Shown one piece after another: positions 52,539-61,398 of a stretch of 64,000 bases of DNA. Made by a program: the position numbers and the translations under genes. Below the pieces are notes generated by a model, which saw nothing but the letters and a program-made list of their open reading frames with translations, did not search any database and had not been told where the DNA came from. Each line of letters begins with the position of its first letter. Positions within the stretch are counted from its first letter, which is position 1. The stretch spans positions 124,001 through 188,000 of the forward strand of contig CAXXCY010000003.1 in assembly GCA_963674895.2 (NCBI GenBank), given 5' to 3'. The DNA comes from CAXXOK01 sp963674895. Its GTDB lineage: Bacteria; Bacillota; Clostridia; Christensenellales; Aristaeellaceae.

Positions 52539-53925
52539 AGCGACACAGGAGTATATCGCCGCGATCGACGATTCGGGCGCGGAGCTTACGTACCGGCAGC
52601 TGGATGCCGAAGGGCAAAGGCTGGCCGGGTGCGTCGAAGGGCGCCGCCTTGTGTTCTGCCTGTGCCAGAACGACTTCGGCAGCCTGATCGGTTATACGGC
52701 GTTTTTGAACCACAATATCGTGCCTGCGCTGCTTTCGGCGGACCTGGACGCGGAACTGCTTTCGTCGCTGCTTGAGAATTATCATCCGCGCTATGTGTGG
52801 GCTCCGGAAAGCGCGGCGGTCGAAGGCGACGTTTGCTGCCGCGCGTTCGGCTACCGGCTGACCCGGACCCCGTATGCCGATACGCCGGCGCTCTATCCGG
52901 AGCTGGCGCTGCTGCTGACGACCAGCGGTTCCACGGGCAGCCCGAAGTTCGTGCGGCAGAGCTACCGGAATATCCGCGCGAATACCGATTCGATCGTCTC
53001 GTACCTCCGCCTGACAGCGGACGAACGCCCGATCACGACGCTGCCGATGAGCTATACCTACGGGCTGAGCATCGTCAACACGCATCTGGACGTGGGCGCG
53101 ACGCTGCTGTTGACCCGCTTCGGCATCGCGCAGAAGGGCTTCTGGACGTTTTTCAGGGAGCATGCGGCGACAAGCTTCGGCGGTGTGCCCTATACCTACG
53201 AAATGCTCGACCGTATGCGCTTTACGCGGATGGACCTCCCGTCGCTTCGCACGATGACGCAGGCGGGCGGCAAGCTGCTCCCCGGACTGCACGAGAAGTT
53301 TGCCTGGTGGTGCTTTGAAACGGGACGGGAATTCATCGTGATGTACGGACAGTGCGAGGCCACGGCGCGTATGGCGTACCTGCCGTGGGAGCACGGCATG
53401 GACAAGATCGGCGCGATGGGGATTGCCATCCCCGGCGGCCGGTTCGAGCTGATCGGCGCCGACGGGGGCGTGATCGACAGGCCCCATACGACGGGCGAAC
53501 TGCGCTACTACGGCGGCAACGTGACGCTTGGCTACGCCACGGGCGCGGCGGACCTGGCCAAGGGCGACGAACGCGGCGGCGTGCTGGATACCGGGGATAT
53601 GGCGCAGTTTGACGACGACGGCTTTTATACGATCGTCGGCCGCAAGAAGCGCTTTTTGAAGCTCTTCGGCAACCGCGTCAATCTGGACGAGACGGAACGG
53701 CTGCTGAAAAGCAAATTTCCGGGCGCGGAGATCGCCTGCGGCGGCAGGGACGACCTGCTGAGGATTTACGGCACGGACCCGGAGCTTCTTGGGCAAATGC
53801 CGGCGTTCCTGGCGGACAAAACGGGCCTGCATCCGTCCGGATTTGCGGTGAAAGCCGTGGACGCCATCCCGAAGAACGGCGCGGGCAAAACGCTGTACCG
53901 CGAACTGGAGACGCCGGATGATTGA
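52525..53925 (+). CDS. AMP-dependent acyl-activating enzyme
   Basis: A 466-residue ANL-family ligase. ATG at 52525 lies inside the ACP coding sequence and is the only start consistent with its own domain. P-loop LLLTTSGSTGSPK, GQCEATARMAY (A5-like) and LDTGDMAQFD, GRKKRF (hinge) are in order. It adenylates a carboxylate and would load the partner ACP. Its N-terminal domain is short. It ends with an 8-nt overlap with the LuxE-like gene. Confidence 0.85.
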   Translation: MWKFEATQEYIAAIDDSGAELTYRQLDAEGQRLAGCVEGRRLVFCLCQNDFGSLIGYTAFLNHNIVPALLSADLDAELLSSLLENYHPRYVWAPESAAVEGDVCCRAFGYRLTRTPYADTPALYPELALLLTTSGSTGSPKFVRQSYRNIRANTDSIVSYLRLTADERPITTLPMSYTYGLSIVNTHLDVGATLLLTRFGIAQKGFWTFFREHAATSFGGVPYTYEMLDRMRFTRMDLPSLRTMTQAGGKLLPGLHEKFAWWCFETGREFIVMYGQCEATARMAYLPWEHGMDKIGAMGIAIPGGRFELIGADGGVIDRPHTTGELRYYGGNVTLGYATGAADLAKGDERGGVLDTGDMAQFDDDGFYTIVGRKKRFLKLFGNRVNLDETERLLKSKFPGAEIACGGRDDLLRIYGTDPELLGQMPAFLADKTGLHPSGFAVKAVDAIPKNGAGKTLYRELETPDD

Positions 53926-54997
53926 CCGGGATACGCTGCATACCATGGAACCGTACGGGCTTGGGCACGCGGAAAAACACGCGTTTCTTTCCGGCGCGCT
54001 GCTTGCGCTGTCCAAACGCCACGCGGCGCAATGCCCGGAATATGCGAGAATGCTCAGGGCGTCGCGCATAGACCTTGACGCGATTGCCGCCTACGAGCAG
54101 CTTCCGCCGCTTCCCGTGCGCCTGTTCAAGGAGTTCGACTTAAAAAGCGTGCCGGACGATCAGGTGTTCCGCACCATGACCAGCTCCGGCACCACGGGGC
54201 AGCGGGTAAGCCGCATTGTTCTGGACCGGGAAACCGCCGCGCTGCAAAGCAGGGTGCTTGCGAGAATCATGGAAAGTACGCTCGGGAAGCAGCGCCTGCC
54301 GATGATCATCGTGGATTCGAGCGCGGTGCTCAAAAACCCCGCGATGTTTTCCGCGCGCGGCGCGGGCATCCGCGGCTTCGGCATGTACGGGCGAGATACC
54401 ATTTACGCGCTGGACGAGAACATGAAGCTGAATTGGGACGCACTGACCGCGTTTTTACAAAAACATGAAGGGGAGCCGGTCTTCCTGTTCGGCTTCACGT
54501 CCATCGTCTGGCTGCATTTCTATACGGAACTCCAAAAAGCGGGAAAGCCGCTCCGAATCAAACAGGGCGCGCTCATCCACGGCGGCGGCTGGAAAAAGCT
54601 GGCCGGCCAGGCGGTGGACAAAGAGCGGTTTAAACAGGCGCTGCGGTCGGTATGCGGCGATATCCGGGTGCTGGATTACTACGGCATGGTGGAGCAGACG
54701 GGCACGATCTACATGGAATGCGAGCACGGACATCTGCACGCGCCTGTGTGGTCGGACGTGCTCATCCGCCGTCCGGCGGATTTCTCCCTGGCGCAGCCGG
54801 GGGAAGCGGGCCTGATCGAGGTCGTCAGCGTTTTGCCGGGCAGCTATCCGGGGCACGCGCTTTTAACCGAGGACGAGGGCCGCGTGCTGGGCGAGGACGA
54901 CTGTCCCTGCGGGCGGCTCGGCAAGTATTTCGAAGTGCTGGGACGCATCCGGCGCGCGGAAACAAGGGGGTGCAGCGATACCTATGAACAGCCCTGA
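53918..54997 (+). CDS. LuxE-like acyl-protein synthetase
   Basis: A 359-residue ANL-type protein of the LuxE/PaaK-like group. TSSGTTGQRVSR is the P-loop; FGFTSIVW and YYGMVEQTGT are LuxE-type motifs, and CPCGRLGKYFEVLGR forms the C-terminal hinge. In luminous bacteria LuxE takes an acyl group from ATP-activated acid and passes it to LuxC. Overlaps luxC-like gene by 14 nt. Confidence 0.85.
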   Translation: MIDRDTLHTMEPYGLGHAEKHAFLSGALLALSKRHAAQCPEYARMLRASRIDLDAIAAYEQLPPLPVRLFKEFDLKSVPDDQVFRTMTSSGTTGQRVSRIVLDRETAALQSRVLARIMESTLGKQRLPMIIVDSSAVLKNPAMFSARGAGIRGFGMYGRDTIYALDENMKLNWDALTAFLQKHEGEPVFLFGFTSIVWLHFYTELQKAGKPLRIKQGALIHGGGWKKLAGQAVDKERFKQALRSVCGDIRVLDYYGMVEQTGTIYMECEHGHLHAPVWSDVLIRRPADFSLAQPGEAGLIEVVSVLPGSYPGHALLTEDEGRVLGEDDCPCGRLGKYFEVLGRIRRAETRGCSDTYEQP

Positions 54998-56186
54998 CGC
55001 GTACCGAGTGCTCTGCGGCCCGGGCGATCCGCTGCAGGCCGAAACCGTACCCGCGCTGCCGCCGTTTGCGCCGCGGGCTTTGGATTTCCTGTCCGGGCTG
55101 TCCGCCGCGCTGCTTCGGGACGGAGCAGCCCGCGACTATACCGAGATCGCTGCGTTCGCGTTCTTCTGCCGGCGCAAAAACCTGCTGTCGATGCGGGAAG
55201 CCTACGACGATCTGGACACGCGGCTGGGGCGCGGGCTCGTGTTCCATATCGCGCCGGGCAACGTGCCGATGAACTTCGCCTATTCGCTGGTTGCGGCGCT
55301 GCTGGCGGGGAACGCGAGTGTCGTCAAAGCCCCGAGCAGGGATTATCCCCAGGTCGGGATGACCTGCGCGGCGATGCAAAAACTTCTGGATGTGGAACAC
55401 CGGGCGCTCAAACCCTATGTGAATGTGATCGAATACCCGCGGGAGCGGCAGGAGATAACGGAGGCCTTCAGCGCGCGCTGCGACGCGCGGGTGATCTGGG
55501 GCGGCGACGAAACCATCCGCCGCGTCCGGCAGGCGGAACTTACGCCGCGCGCGTTCGATATCACGTTCGCCGACCGCTGGTCCATGGCCGTGCTCGGCGC
55601 GGACGCGATTGTGCGTATGGACGAGCGGGAGATCACGGAGCTGGCGAAGGGCTTTTACAACGACACCTATCTGTACGACCAGAACGCCTGCACGTCGCCG
55701 AGGCTCTGCGTTTGGATAGGGGAGGGCGGCGCGCTCGCCGTCGCGAAGGCGAAATTCTGGGGCGCCTTACAGGCGGAAGCCGACGCGCGTTATCCGCTGG
55801 ACCCCGTTACGGCCGTGGACAAGGAAGCCGAGTTTTTCCGCGCCGCCATATTGCTTGACGGCGTGCAAAAAGAACAAACAAAAAACAATATCGTCACGCG
55901 GATTCGCCTGGAAAAACTGGAGCCTGCGATCATGGAGCTCCGGTGCTCCGGCGGCTGTTTTCTGGAATACGACGCGGCGGACCCGGCCGCGCTTGCGCCC
56001 ATCCTGACGGCAAAGCTGCAAACCGTAGCCTGCGCGGGTTTGGACCCGCATGTCATCCGTTCGTTTGTACTCGGCGCGGGGGCGAAGGGAGCCGACCGCG
56101 TGGTGCGGATGGGGCATACGATGGACTTCTCTCTGGTCTGGGACGGGTATGACCTGATCCGGACCCTTTCCAGAAGGCTTATATAA
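54984..56186 (+). CDS. LuxC-like acyl-CoA/acyl-ACP reductase
   Basis: A 400-residue aldehyde-dehydrogenase-fold reductase. The APGNVPMNF motif and GNASVVKAPSRDYP are typical of LuxC; the likely catalytic cysteine is in DQNACTSPRL. It reduces an acyl thioester with NADPH to the aldehyde. The gene is the last of the operon; the next gene has its own promoter. Confidence 0.88.
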   Translation: MNSPDAYRVLCGPGDPLQAETVPALPPFAPRALDFLSGLSAALLRDGAARDYTEIAAFAFFCRRKNLLSMREAYDDLDTRLGRGLVFHIAPGNVPMNFAYSLVAALLAGNASVVKAPSRDYPQVGMTCAAMQKLLDVEHRALKPYVNVIEYPRERQEITEAFSARCDARVIWGGDETIRRVRQAELTPRAFDITFADRWSMAVLGADAIVRMDEREITELAKGFYNDTYLYDQNACTSPRLCVWIGEGGALAVAKAKFWGALQAEADARYPLDPVTAVDKEAEFFRAAILLDGVQKEQTKNNIVTRIRLEKLEPAIMELRCSGGCFLEYDAADPAALAPILTAKLQTVACAGLDPHVIRSFVLGAGAKGADRVVRMGHTMDFSLVWDGYDLIRTLSRRLI

Positions 56187-56211
56187 CACGGTCGGGCGCG
56201 TGAATATCATC

Positions 56212-56240
56212 TTGCAAATTCAATCGTAATTCTATATAAT
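56212..56240 (+). promoter_or_regulatory. Promoter of the first Liv operon
   Basis: TTGCAA at 56212-56217, a 17-bp spacer and TATAAT at 56235-56240. Confidence 0.75.
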
Positions 56241-56275
56241 CACTCTAGCAATAAAAATCAGGAGGCGAAACGCCC

Positions 56276-57433
56276 ATGAAAAAGGTACTGGCCGCACTTC
56301 TTTCCCTTGCCCTCATCGTTTCATTCTCCATGGCCGCAACGGCGGAAAACATCGTGAAAATCGGCGTCTATGAACCCGCTTCCGGCGACAGCGGCGCCGG
56401 CGGAAAACAGGAGACCCTCGGTATCCAGTATGCCAACTATCTCCAGCCCACCGTCGAAATCGGCGGCGAAACCTACACCGTTGAACTGGTCTACGCGGAC
56501 AACGGCTCCTCAGCGGATAAAGCGCCCTCCGCGGCGCAGCAGCTCGTGAGCGCGGGCGTGAGCGTGGTGCTGGGCTCCTACGGCTCCGGCGTGTCCATTG
56601 CCGGTTCCCCGTACTTCGCGGACGCCGGAATCGCGGCGATCGGCGTAACCTGCACCAACCCGCAGGTGACGGCGAACAACACCCACTATTTCCGCATCTG
56701 CTTCCTGGATCCGTTCCAGGGCACGGTTCTGGCGAACTACGCCTATAAGACGCTGGGCCTGACGAACGCGTACTGCCTGGCGGAACTGGGCAATGAGTAC
56801 GACGTGGGACTTTGCCACTACTTCAAGGAAGCGTTCGAGGCGCTCGGCGGCACCGTGGTGTCCGAGACCTTCCCCACCGGAACGTCCGACTTCACCGCTT
56901 ACCTGAACACCGCCACCACGCTTGGGGCGCAGGTGTTCTTCGCCCCCTGCTCCATCGCGTACTCCACCCAGATTATCGCGCAGGCAGCCGCGCTGGACGC
57001 GCAGTATCCGCTGCTGGGCGGCGATACCTGGGACAGCAACAAGGTTGTCGAAGTCGCCAAGGGCACGAACCTGAAAATCTACGTCAGCACCTTCTATCAG
57101 GAAGGCGGCGCGCCCGAGTTTGATATGGGCATCAAGGAATGGATGAACGCCAATCCCGACATGCTCACCAACAACGGCGGCAACGATATTATCGCGGCCG
57201 TCAGCGCCATGGGGTACGACGCGTACTTTACCGCGCTGGAAGCGCTCAAGCTTGCCGGAAGCACCGATCCCGTGGCGGTTAACGCCGCGATCTGGGATGT
57301 GTCCTACCTCGGCGTATCGGGCCAGATCACCTTCGCGGAACCCGGCGACGCCATCCGTAACGTCGCCTACATCAAGGTGGCCAACACCGAAACGGGCGTT
57401 TGGGACTTCGTGACCGTGCAGAGCGTAGAATAA
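56276..57433 (+). CDS. livK: Branched-chain amino-acid ABC transporter substrate-binding protein 1
   Basis: A 385-residue periplasmic-binding-fold (type I, Leu/Ile/Val) protein. Signal peptide MKKVLAALLSLALIV with a FSMAATAEN cut site but no lipobox cysteine, so it is not a classic lipoprotein. The fold shows IKIGVYEPASGD and ELVYADNGSS in the first lobe. GGAGGCG precedes the ATG. A strong hairpin separates it from the permease genes, which allows higher SBP levels. The ligand is probably an amino acid or small amide. Confidence 0.85.
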   Translation: MKKVLAALLSLALIVSFSMAATAENIVKIGVYEPASGDSGAGGKQETLGIQYANYLQPTVEIGGETYTVELVYADNGSSADKAPSAAQQLVSAGVSVVLGSYGSGVSIAGSPYFADAGIAAIGVTCTNPQVTANNTHYFRICFLDPFQGTVLANYAYKTLGLTNAYCLAELGNEYDVGLCHYFKEAFEALGGTVVSETFPTGTSDFTAYLNTATTLGAQVFFAPCSIAYSTQIIAQAAALDAQYPLLGGDTWDSNKVVEVAKGTNLKIYVSTFYQEGGAPEFDMGIKEWMNANPDMLTNNGGNDIIAAVSAMGYDAYFTALEALKLAGSTDPVAVNAAIWDVSYLGVSGQITFAEPGDAIRNVAYIKVANTETGVWDFVTVQSVE

Positions 57434-57470
57434 TCCGCTCCGATGCCGGAAATCGATTGAACAGTTTACT

Positions 57471-57500
57471 TTCGGCGAGGGCAACTTTGCCCTCGCCGAA
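57471..57500 (+). terminator. Intra-operon hairpin after substrate-binding gene 1
   Basis: A perfect 13-bp stem (57471-57483 against 57488-57500) with a 4-nt loop and no T-run; acts more as a transcript stabiliser or partial terminator. Confidence 0.6.
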
Positions 57501-57540
57501 TCTTGTATTCAACAGTAAAACCATGAAGGGGTGAACTCCC

Positions 57541-58464
57541 GTGTTCAGCGTCGTCCTGCCTTACCTGCTTTCCGGCGTTTCCGTCGGCGGCCAGTATGCG
57601 CTGATTGCCATCGGATACACCATGGTATACGGCATTCTGCGCCTGATAAACTTTGCGCACGGCGACGTGTTCATGGTGGCGGGCATTCTGATGGTCTATA
57701 TCACCGCGAGCGGCGCGCCGCTGTACGTGTCCATCCCGATGGTGCTCGTGATCACGTCGGTGATCGGGTTTTCCATCGAGCGCCTGGCGTATAAGCCGCT
57801 CCGGTCCGCGCCGCGCATGTCGATCATGATTTCCGCGATCGGCGTCAGTTATACGCTGCAAAACCTCGTGCTGTATATCACGGGCGGACTGAACCAGTTT
57901 TATCCGAGCATTCCCTTCATCGCCCAGACGATCAAGATCGGCGCGGCGTCCACGCGGATGGTGACTGTCATCACGCCGATCCTGACGCTCGTGCTGGTGA
58001 TCGCGCTGGTGCTTCTGATCAACCATACGAAAATCGGCATGGCGATGCGCGCCGTATCCAAGGACTTTGAAACCAGCCGCTTGATGGGGATCAAAATCAA
58101 CTCGGTCATCTCCGTTACCTTCGTGATCGGGTCGTTTCTGGCGGCGGTCGGCTCCATCCTTTACTTTACGAATTACTCCACCGTTATTCAGACGTCTGGC
58201 GCGATGCCGGGGCTGAAAGCCTTTGTGGCCGCTGTGTTCGGCGGCATCGGCTCCGTGCCCGGCGCGGTGGTCGGAGCGTTTATTATCGGTATTTGCGAAA
58301 ACCTGATCAAGGGGCTCGACATTATATTGATCAAGGCGGGAATCACCAAGGGGATGCTGGGTCTGACGACCTTCTCCGACGCGTTCACCTTCGCGCTTCT
58401 GATCATCATCCTGATCGTCAAACCGACCGGCTTGTTTGGCGAAAAACAAAACGAGAAGGTGTGA
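57541..58464 (+). CDS. livH: Branched-chain amino-acid ABC permease LivH, system 1
   Basis: A 307-residue polytopic permease starting at GTG behind AAGGGGTGAAC. IAIGYTMVYGILRLINFAHGD is the family signature in pieces, with the EAA-like loop at GMPGLKAFVAAVFGGIG. It forms the pore with LivM. 7 bp before livM. Confidence 0.93.
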   Translation: MFSVVLPYLLSGVSVGGQYALIAIGYTMVYGILRLINFAHGDVFMVAGILMVYITASGAPLYVSIPMVLVITSVIGFSIERLAYKPLRSAPRMSIMISAIGVSYTLQNLVLYITGGLNQFYPSIPFIAQTIKIGAASTRMVTVITPILTLVLVIALVLLINHTKIGMAMRAVSKDFETSRLMGIKINSVISVTFVIGSFLAAVGSILYFTNYSTVIQTSGAMPGLKAFVAAVFGGIGSVPGAVVGAFIIGICENLIKGLDIILIKAGITKGMLGLTTFSDAFTFALLIIILIVKPTGLFGEKQNEKV

Positions 58465-58471
58465 GGTGACG

Positions 58472-59620
58472 ATGATGCAGGAAATCAAACCGATCACCGG
58501 ACCAGGAAAGAAGAAGCCCGACCGCGCGACGATCCTTTCCATTATAATCATCGGCATGATCTTTGTGCTGGTGTTTGTGCTGGAACAGCTGATCCCGCCC
58601 AAATCCATGCTGTTCACGGTTTTGAAAAAGGGCGCGACCTATGCGCTTGTCGCCGTATCCATGAACCTGCTCAACGGCTTTACGGGGCTGTTTTCCCTCG
58701 GGCAGGCGGGCTTCATGCTGATCGGCTCGTATACGTATGCCATCCTCACCATCCCCGTCGCGCAGAGGATGTCGGTGTACCAGTATTTTAACGGCGGCCT
58801 GGTGCAGTTCAGCCTGCCGGTGCTGGTCGCCATCCTGCTGGCGGGGCTCTTGGCCGCGGTCTTCGCGTTTCTAATCGGGCTGCCGGTTTTACGGCTCAAG
58901 AGCGATTATCTGGCGATCGCGACGCTGGGGTTTGCCGAAATCATCCGCGCGATCTTCCAGTGGGACAAGATCGGCTATCTGACCAACGGCTCCAACCTCC
59001 TGCGCCTGTTCCCCGTATTCAACGATTTCAATATCCGCAACGCGGACGGGGAGGTGGTCGTTTACCTCTCCACGCTTGTGCCGTTTTTGATATCGGGCGT
59101 CTGCATCGCGTTTATTATGATGCTGATCAACTCCACCTATGGCCGCGCGTTCAAGGCGATCCGGGACGATGAAACGGCGGCCGAGGCCATGGGCATCAAC
59201 CTGGCGCGGCACAAGATGATCGCGTTTTGCACGAGCTCGTTTTTTGCGGGTATCGGCGGCGCGCTGCTGGCGATGTACGCCAACTCCGTGCAGGCCAAGA
59301 GCTTTACCTCCATGATGACCTATGAAATCCTGCTGATCGTCGTGATCGGCGGCATCGGTTCCGTTACGGGAAGCGTGCTGAGCTCGTTTGTCTTCGTCGC
59401 CGCTTCGGAATGGTGGCTGCGGTTTCTGGATCAGCAGCAGGTTTGGAACGGCTGGAAGGTGCCGCTTTTAAGAAACGGCTTCCGGCTGGTGGTGTTCTCC
59501 ATCATCATCATGATCGTCGTGCTGTTTTTCCGGCAGGGCGTGATGGGCGACAGGGAGCTGCCGGATCTGCTGCGAAGACGCGGCAGGAAAGCCTCCGCGA
59601 AAGGGGGTGGCCGGGCATGA
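58472..59620 (+). CDS. livM: Branched-chain amino-acid ABC permease LivM, system 1
   Basis: A 382-residue permease. ATG at 58472 follows GTGAGGTGAC (ATG at 58475 also possible); the frame from 58436 overlaps livH. The TGLFSLGQAGFMLIG motif, GLPVLRLKSDYLAIATLGFAEI and the long family loop (AFKAIRDDETAAEAMGI) are clear. Its stop overlaps the livG start (ATGA). Confidence 0.92.
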   Translation: MMQEIKPITGPGKKKPDRATILSIIIIGMIFVLVFVLEQLIPPKSMLFTVLKKGATYALVAVSMNLLNGFTGLFSLGQAGFMLIGSYTYAILTIPVAQRMSVYQYFNGGLVQFSLPVLVAILLAGLLAAVFAFLIGLPVLRLKSDYLAIATLGFAEIIRAIFQWDKIGYLTNGSNLLRLFPVFNDFNIRNADGEVVVYLSTLVPFLISGVCIAFIMMLINSTYGRAFKAIRDDETAAEAMGINLARHKMIAFCTSSFFAGIGGALLAMYANSVQAKSFTSMMTYEILLIVVIGGIGSVTGSVLSSFVFVAASEWWLRFLDQQQVWNGWKVPLLRNGFRLVVFSIIIMIVVLFFRQGVMGDRELPDLLRRRGRKASAKGGGRA

Positions 59621-60456
59621 GCGAGAACGTGTTGCATCTGGAGAACGTGACGATGCAGTTCGGCGGCGTGGTCGCCGTAAACGACGCGTCGATGGACGTG
59701 AATCTGGGCGAGATCGTGGCGCTGATCGGGCCCAACGGCGCCGGGAAAACGACGGTGTTCAACGTGATCACGGGCGAATACGCGCCGACGAACGGGCGCG
59801 TGAGCCTGCGCGGAAAGGTGATCGCGGAAAACCACCCGCGCGGGAAGATGAAGAAGCTTTACGCCGCGGGGCATGTAGGAGACTATACCGTCACGGTCGG
59901 CAATACGCCCGATAAAATTACCCAGATGGGCATGGCCCGCACCTTCCAGAATATCCGCCTGTTCAAGAGCATGTCGGTGTTTGAAAACGTGCTGGTTGCC
60001 AAGCATATGAATGCGAAATCGGGGTTCTTTGCCGCCGCGCTGCACCTGAACACCCGGGAAGAGGCGGAACTCCGCGAACAGGCTGCGGAGCTTTTGAAGA
60101 TCATCGGCCTGTACGACGTGCGGGACGAAATCGCGTCCTCGCTGCCGTACGGCAAACAGCGAAGGCTGGAAATCGCCAGGGCGCTGTCCACCAATCCCTC
60201 GGTCCTTTTGCTGGACGAACCGGCCGCGGGCATGAACCCGCAGGAGACGGAGGACCTGTGCGGATTCATCCGCCAGATCAAGGACCGGTTCGGCCTGACG
60301 GTGTTTTTGATCGAGCACGACATGAACCTCGTCATGGATATATCCGACCGGATCTATGTGCTCAATTTCGGCAAGCTGATCGCCGAGGGAACGCCGGACG
60401 AGATTCAGAACAATCCCGACGTCATCACGGCGTATCTGGGGGTGACGGAAGAATGA
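59617..60456 (+). CDS. livG: Branched-chain amino-acid ABC ATPase LivG
   Basis: A 279-residue ATPase with GPNGAGKTT (Walker A), LPYGKQRRLEIARAL (signature) and LLLDEPAAGMNP (Walker B). LivG-type RTFQNIRLFKSMSV is present. Overlaps livF by ATGA. AAAGGGGGTGG before the start. Confidence 0.93.
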   Translation: MSENVLHLENVTMQFGGVVAVNDASMDVNLGEIVALIGPNGAGKTTVFNVITGEYAPTNGRVSLRGKVIAENHPRGKMKKLYAAGHVGDYTVTVGNTPDKITQMGMARTFQNIRLFKSMSVFENVLVAKHMNAKSGFFAAALHLNTREEAELREQAAELLKIIGLYDVRDEIASSLPYGKQRRLEIARALSTNPSVLLLDEPAAGMNPQETEDLCGFIRQIKDRFGLTVFLIEHDMNLVMDISDRIYVLNFGKLIAEGTPDEIQNNPDVITAYLGVTEE

Positions 60457-61172
60457 GTTTGCTGGAAGTCAAGGACTTATACGTCAGCTACGGCGGTATC
60501 GAAGCGCTGCGGGGCATAAGCTTCCGCGTGGAAGAGGGGCAGATCGTTACCCTGATCGGCGCCAACGGGGCGGGCAAATCCACGACCCTGCGCGCCATCT
60601 GCGGCATCGTGCGCGCCAAGAGCGGTTCCGTGACCTTCGCGGGGAAGAGCATTCTGGGTATGGACACGCAGAAGATCGTGCAGCGCGGCGTCGTGATGGT
60701 GCCGGAGGGCCGGCGCGTGTTTCCCAACCTCACGGTGCTGGAAAACCTGAAGATTGGGGCGTACCTGCGCAAGGACGAGGAGAAAATCAAAGAGGACCTG
60801 GACTTTGTCTACGGGCTGTTTCCGCGTCTGAAGGAGCGGACATGGCAGCTGGCCGGGACGCTCTCCGGTGGAGAACAGCAGATGCTGGCCGTGGGGCGCG
60901 CGCTGATGAGTCGCCCGAAGCTCATGATGATGGACGAACCGTCGCTGGGGCTCGCGCCGCTGGTGGTCAAGGCGATTTTCGACACGATCCGGCTTCTGCG
61001 CGAGCAGGGCATCACCATACTGCTGATCGAACAAAACGCAAACGCCGCGCTGCGCGCCGCAAACTACGGCTATGTGCTGCAGACGGGGAGCATCATACTG
61101 CAGGATACGGGGGAGGCGCTGCTAGCCAACCGGAGCGTGCAGGAGGCCTATCTGGGGCGGAAAAGCAAATGA
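60453..61172 (+). CDS. livF: Branched-chain amino-acid ABC ATPase LivF
   Basis: A 239-residue ATPase with GANGAGKST (Walker A), LSGGEQQMLAVGRAL (signature) and MMDEPSLGLAP (Walker B), plus VPEGRRVFPNLTV typical of LivF. Last gene of the first Liv operon; it may also serve the second one if that lacks ATPases. Confidence 0.93.
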   Translation: MSLLEVKDLYVSYGGIEALRGISFRVEEGQIVTLIGANGAGKSTTLRAICGIVRAKSGSVTFAGKSILGMDTQKIVQRGVVMVPEGRRVFPNLTVLENLKIGAYLRKDEEKIKEDLDFVYGLFPRLKERTWQLAGTLSGGEQQMLAVGRALMSRPKLMMMDEPSLGLAPLVVKAIFDTIRLLREQGITILLIEQNANAALRAANYGYVLQTGSIILQDTGEALLANRSVQEAYLGRKSK

Positions 61173-61262
61173 TCCGGATGGGCGGCGGGGAGAAAGGATC
61201 GTCCGGCCGGGCGGAATCTGCATACAAGTTTTGAAAAATGCAAAATACGAACAAAAAACCAT

Positions 61263-61291
61263 TTGACCTATGGCGGAAACTACAATATAAT
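61263..61291 (+). promoter_or_regulatory. Promoter of the second Liv operon
   Basis: TTGACC at 61263-61268, a 17-bp spacer and TATAAT at 61286-61291. A leader of about 100 nt follows. Confidence 0.75.
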
Positions 61292-61302
61292 ACAAACCAT
61301 AC

Positions 61303-61341
61303 AAAGGGGTATATGTGAATTATGGGTTCATGTACCCTTTT
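61303..61341 (+). promoter_or_regulatory. Leader hairpin of the second Liv operon
   Basis: AAAGGG and ACCCTTT outer arms with an inner TATGTGAA/TTCATGTA stem (two G-U pairs) form a long imperfect hairpin in the 5-prime leader, ending in TTTT. It may be an attenuator; no known riboswitch consensus was recognised. Confidence 0.35.
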
Positions 61342-61398
61342 GACGTATTCCTGCCGCTTATTGATAACGGCATATAAAATAATATGGAGGCGAATCAA

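Noticed and set aside
51537..56186. A luciferase (lux) operon
   Set aside because: LuxC- and LuxE-like genes are present but there is no luxA/luxB, and the ACP and second ligase point to a different acyl pathway.
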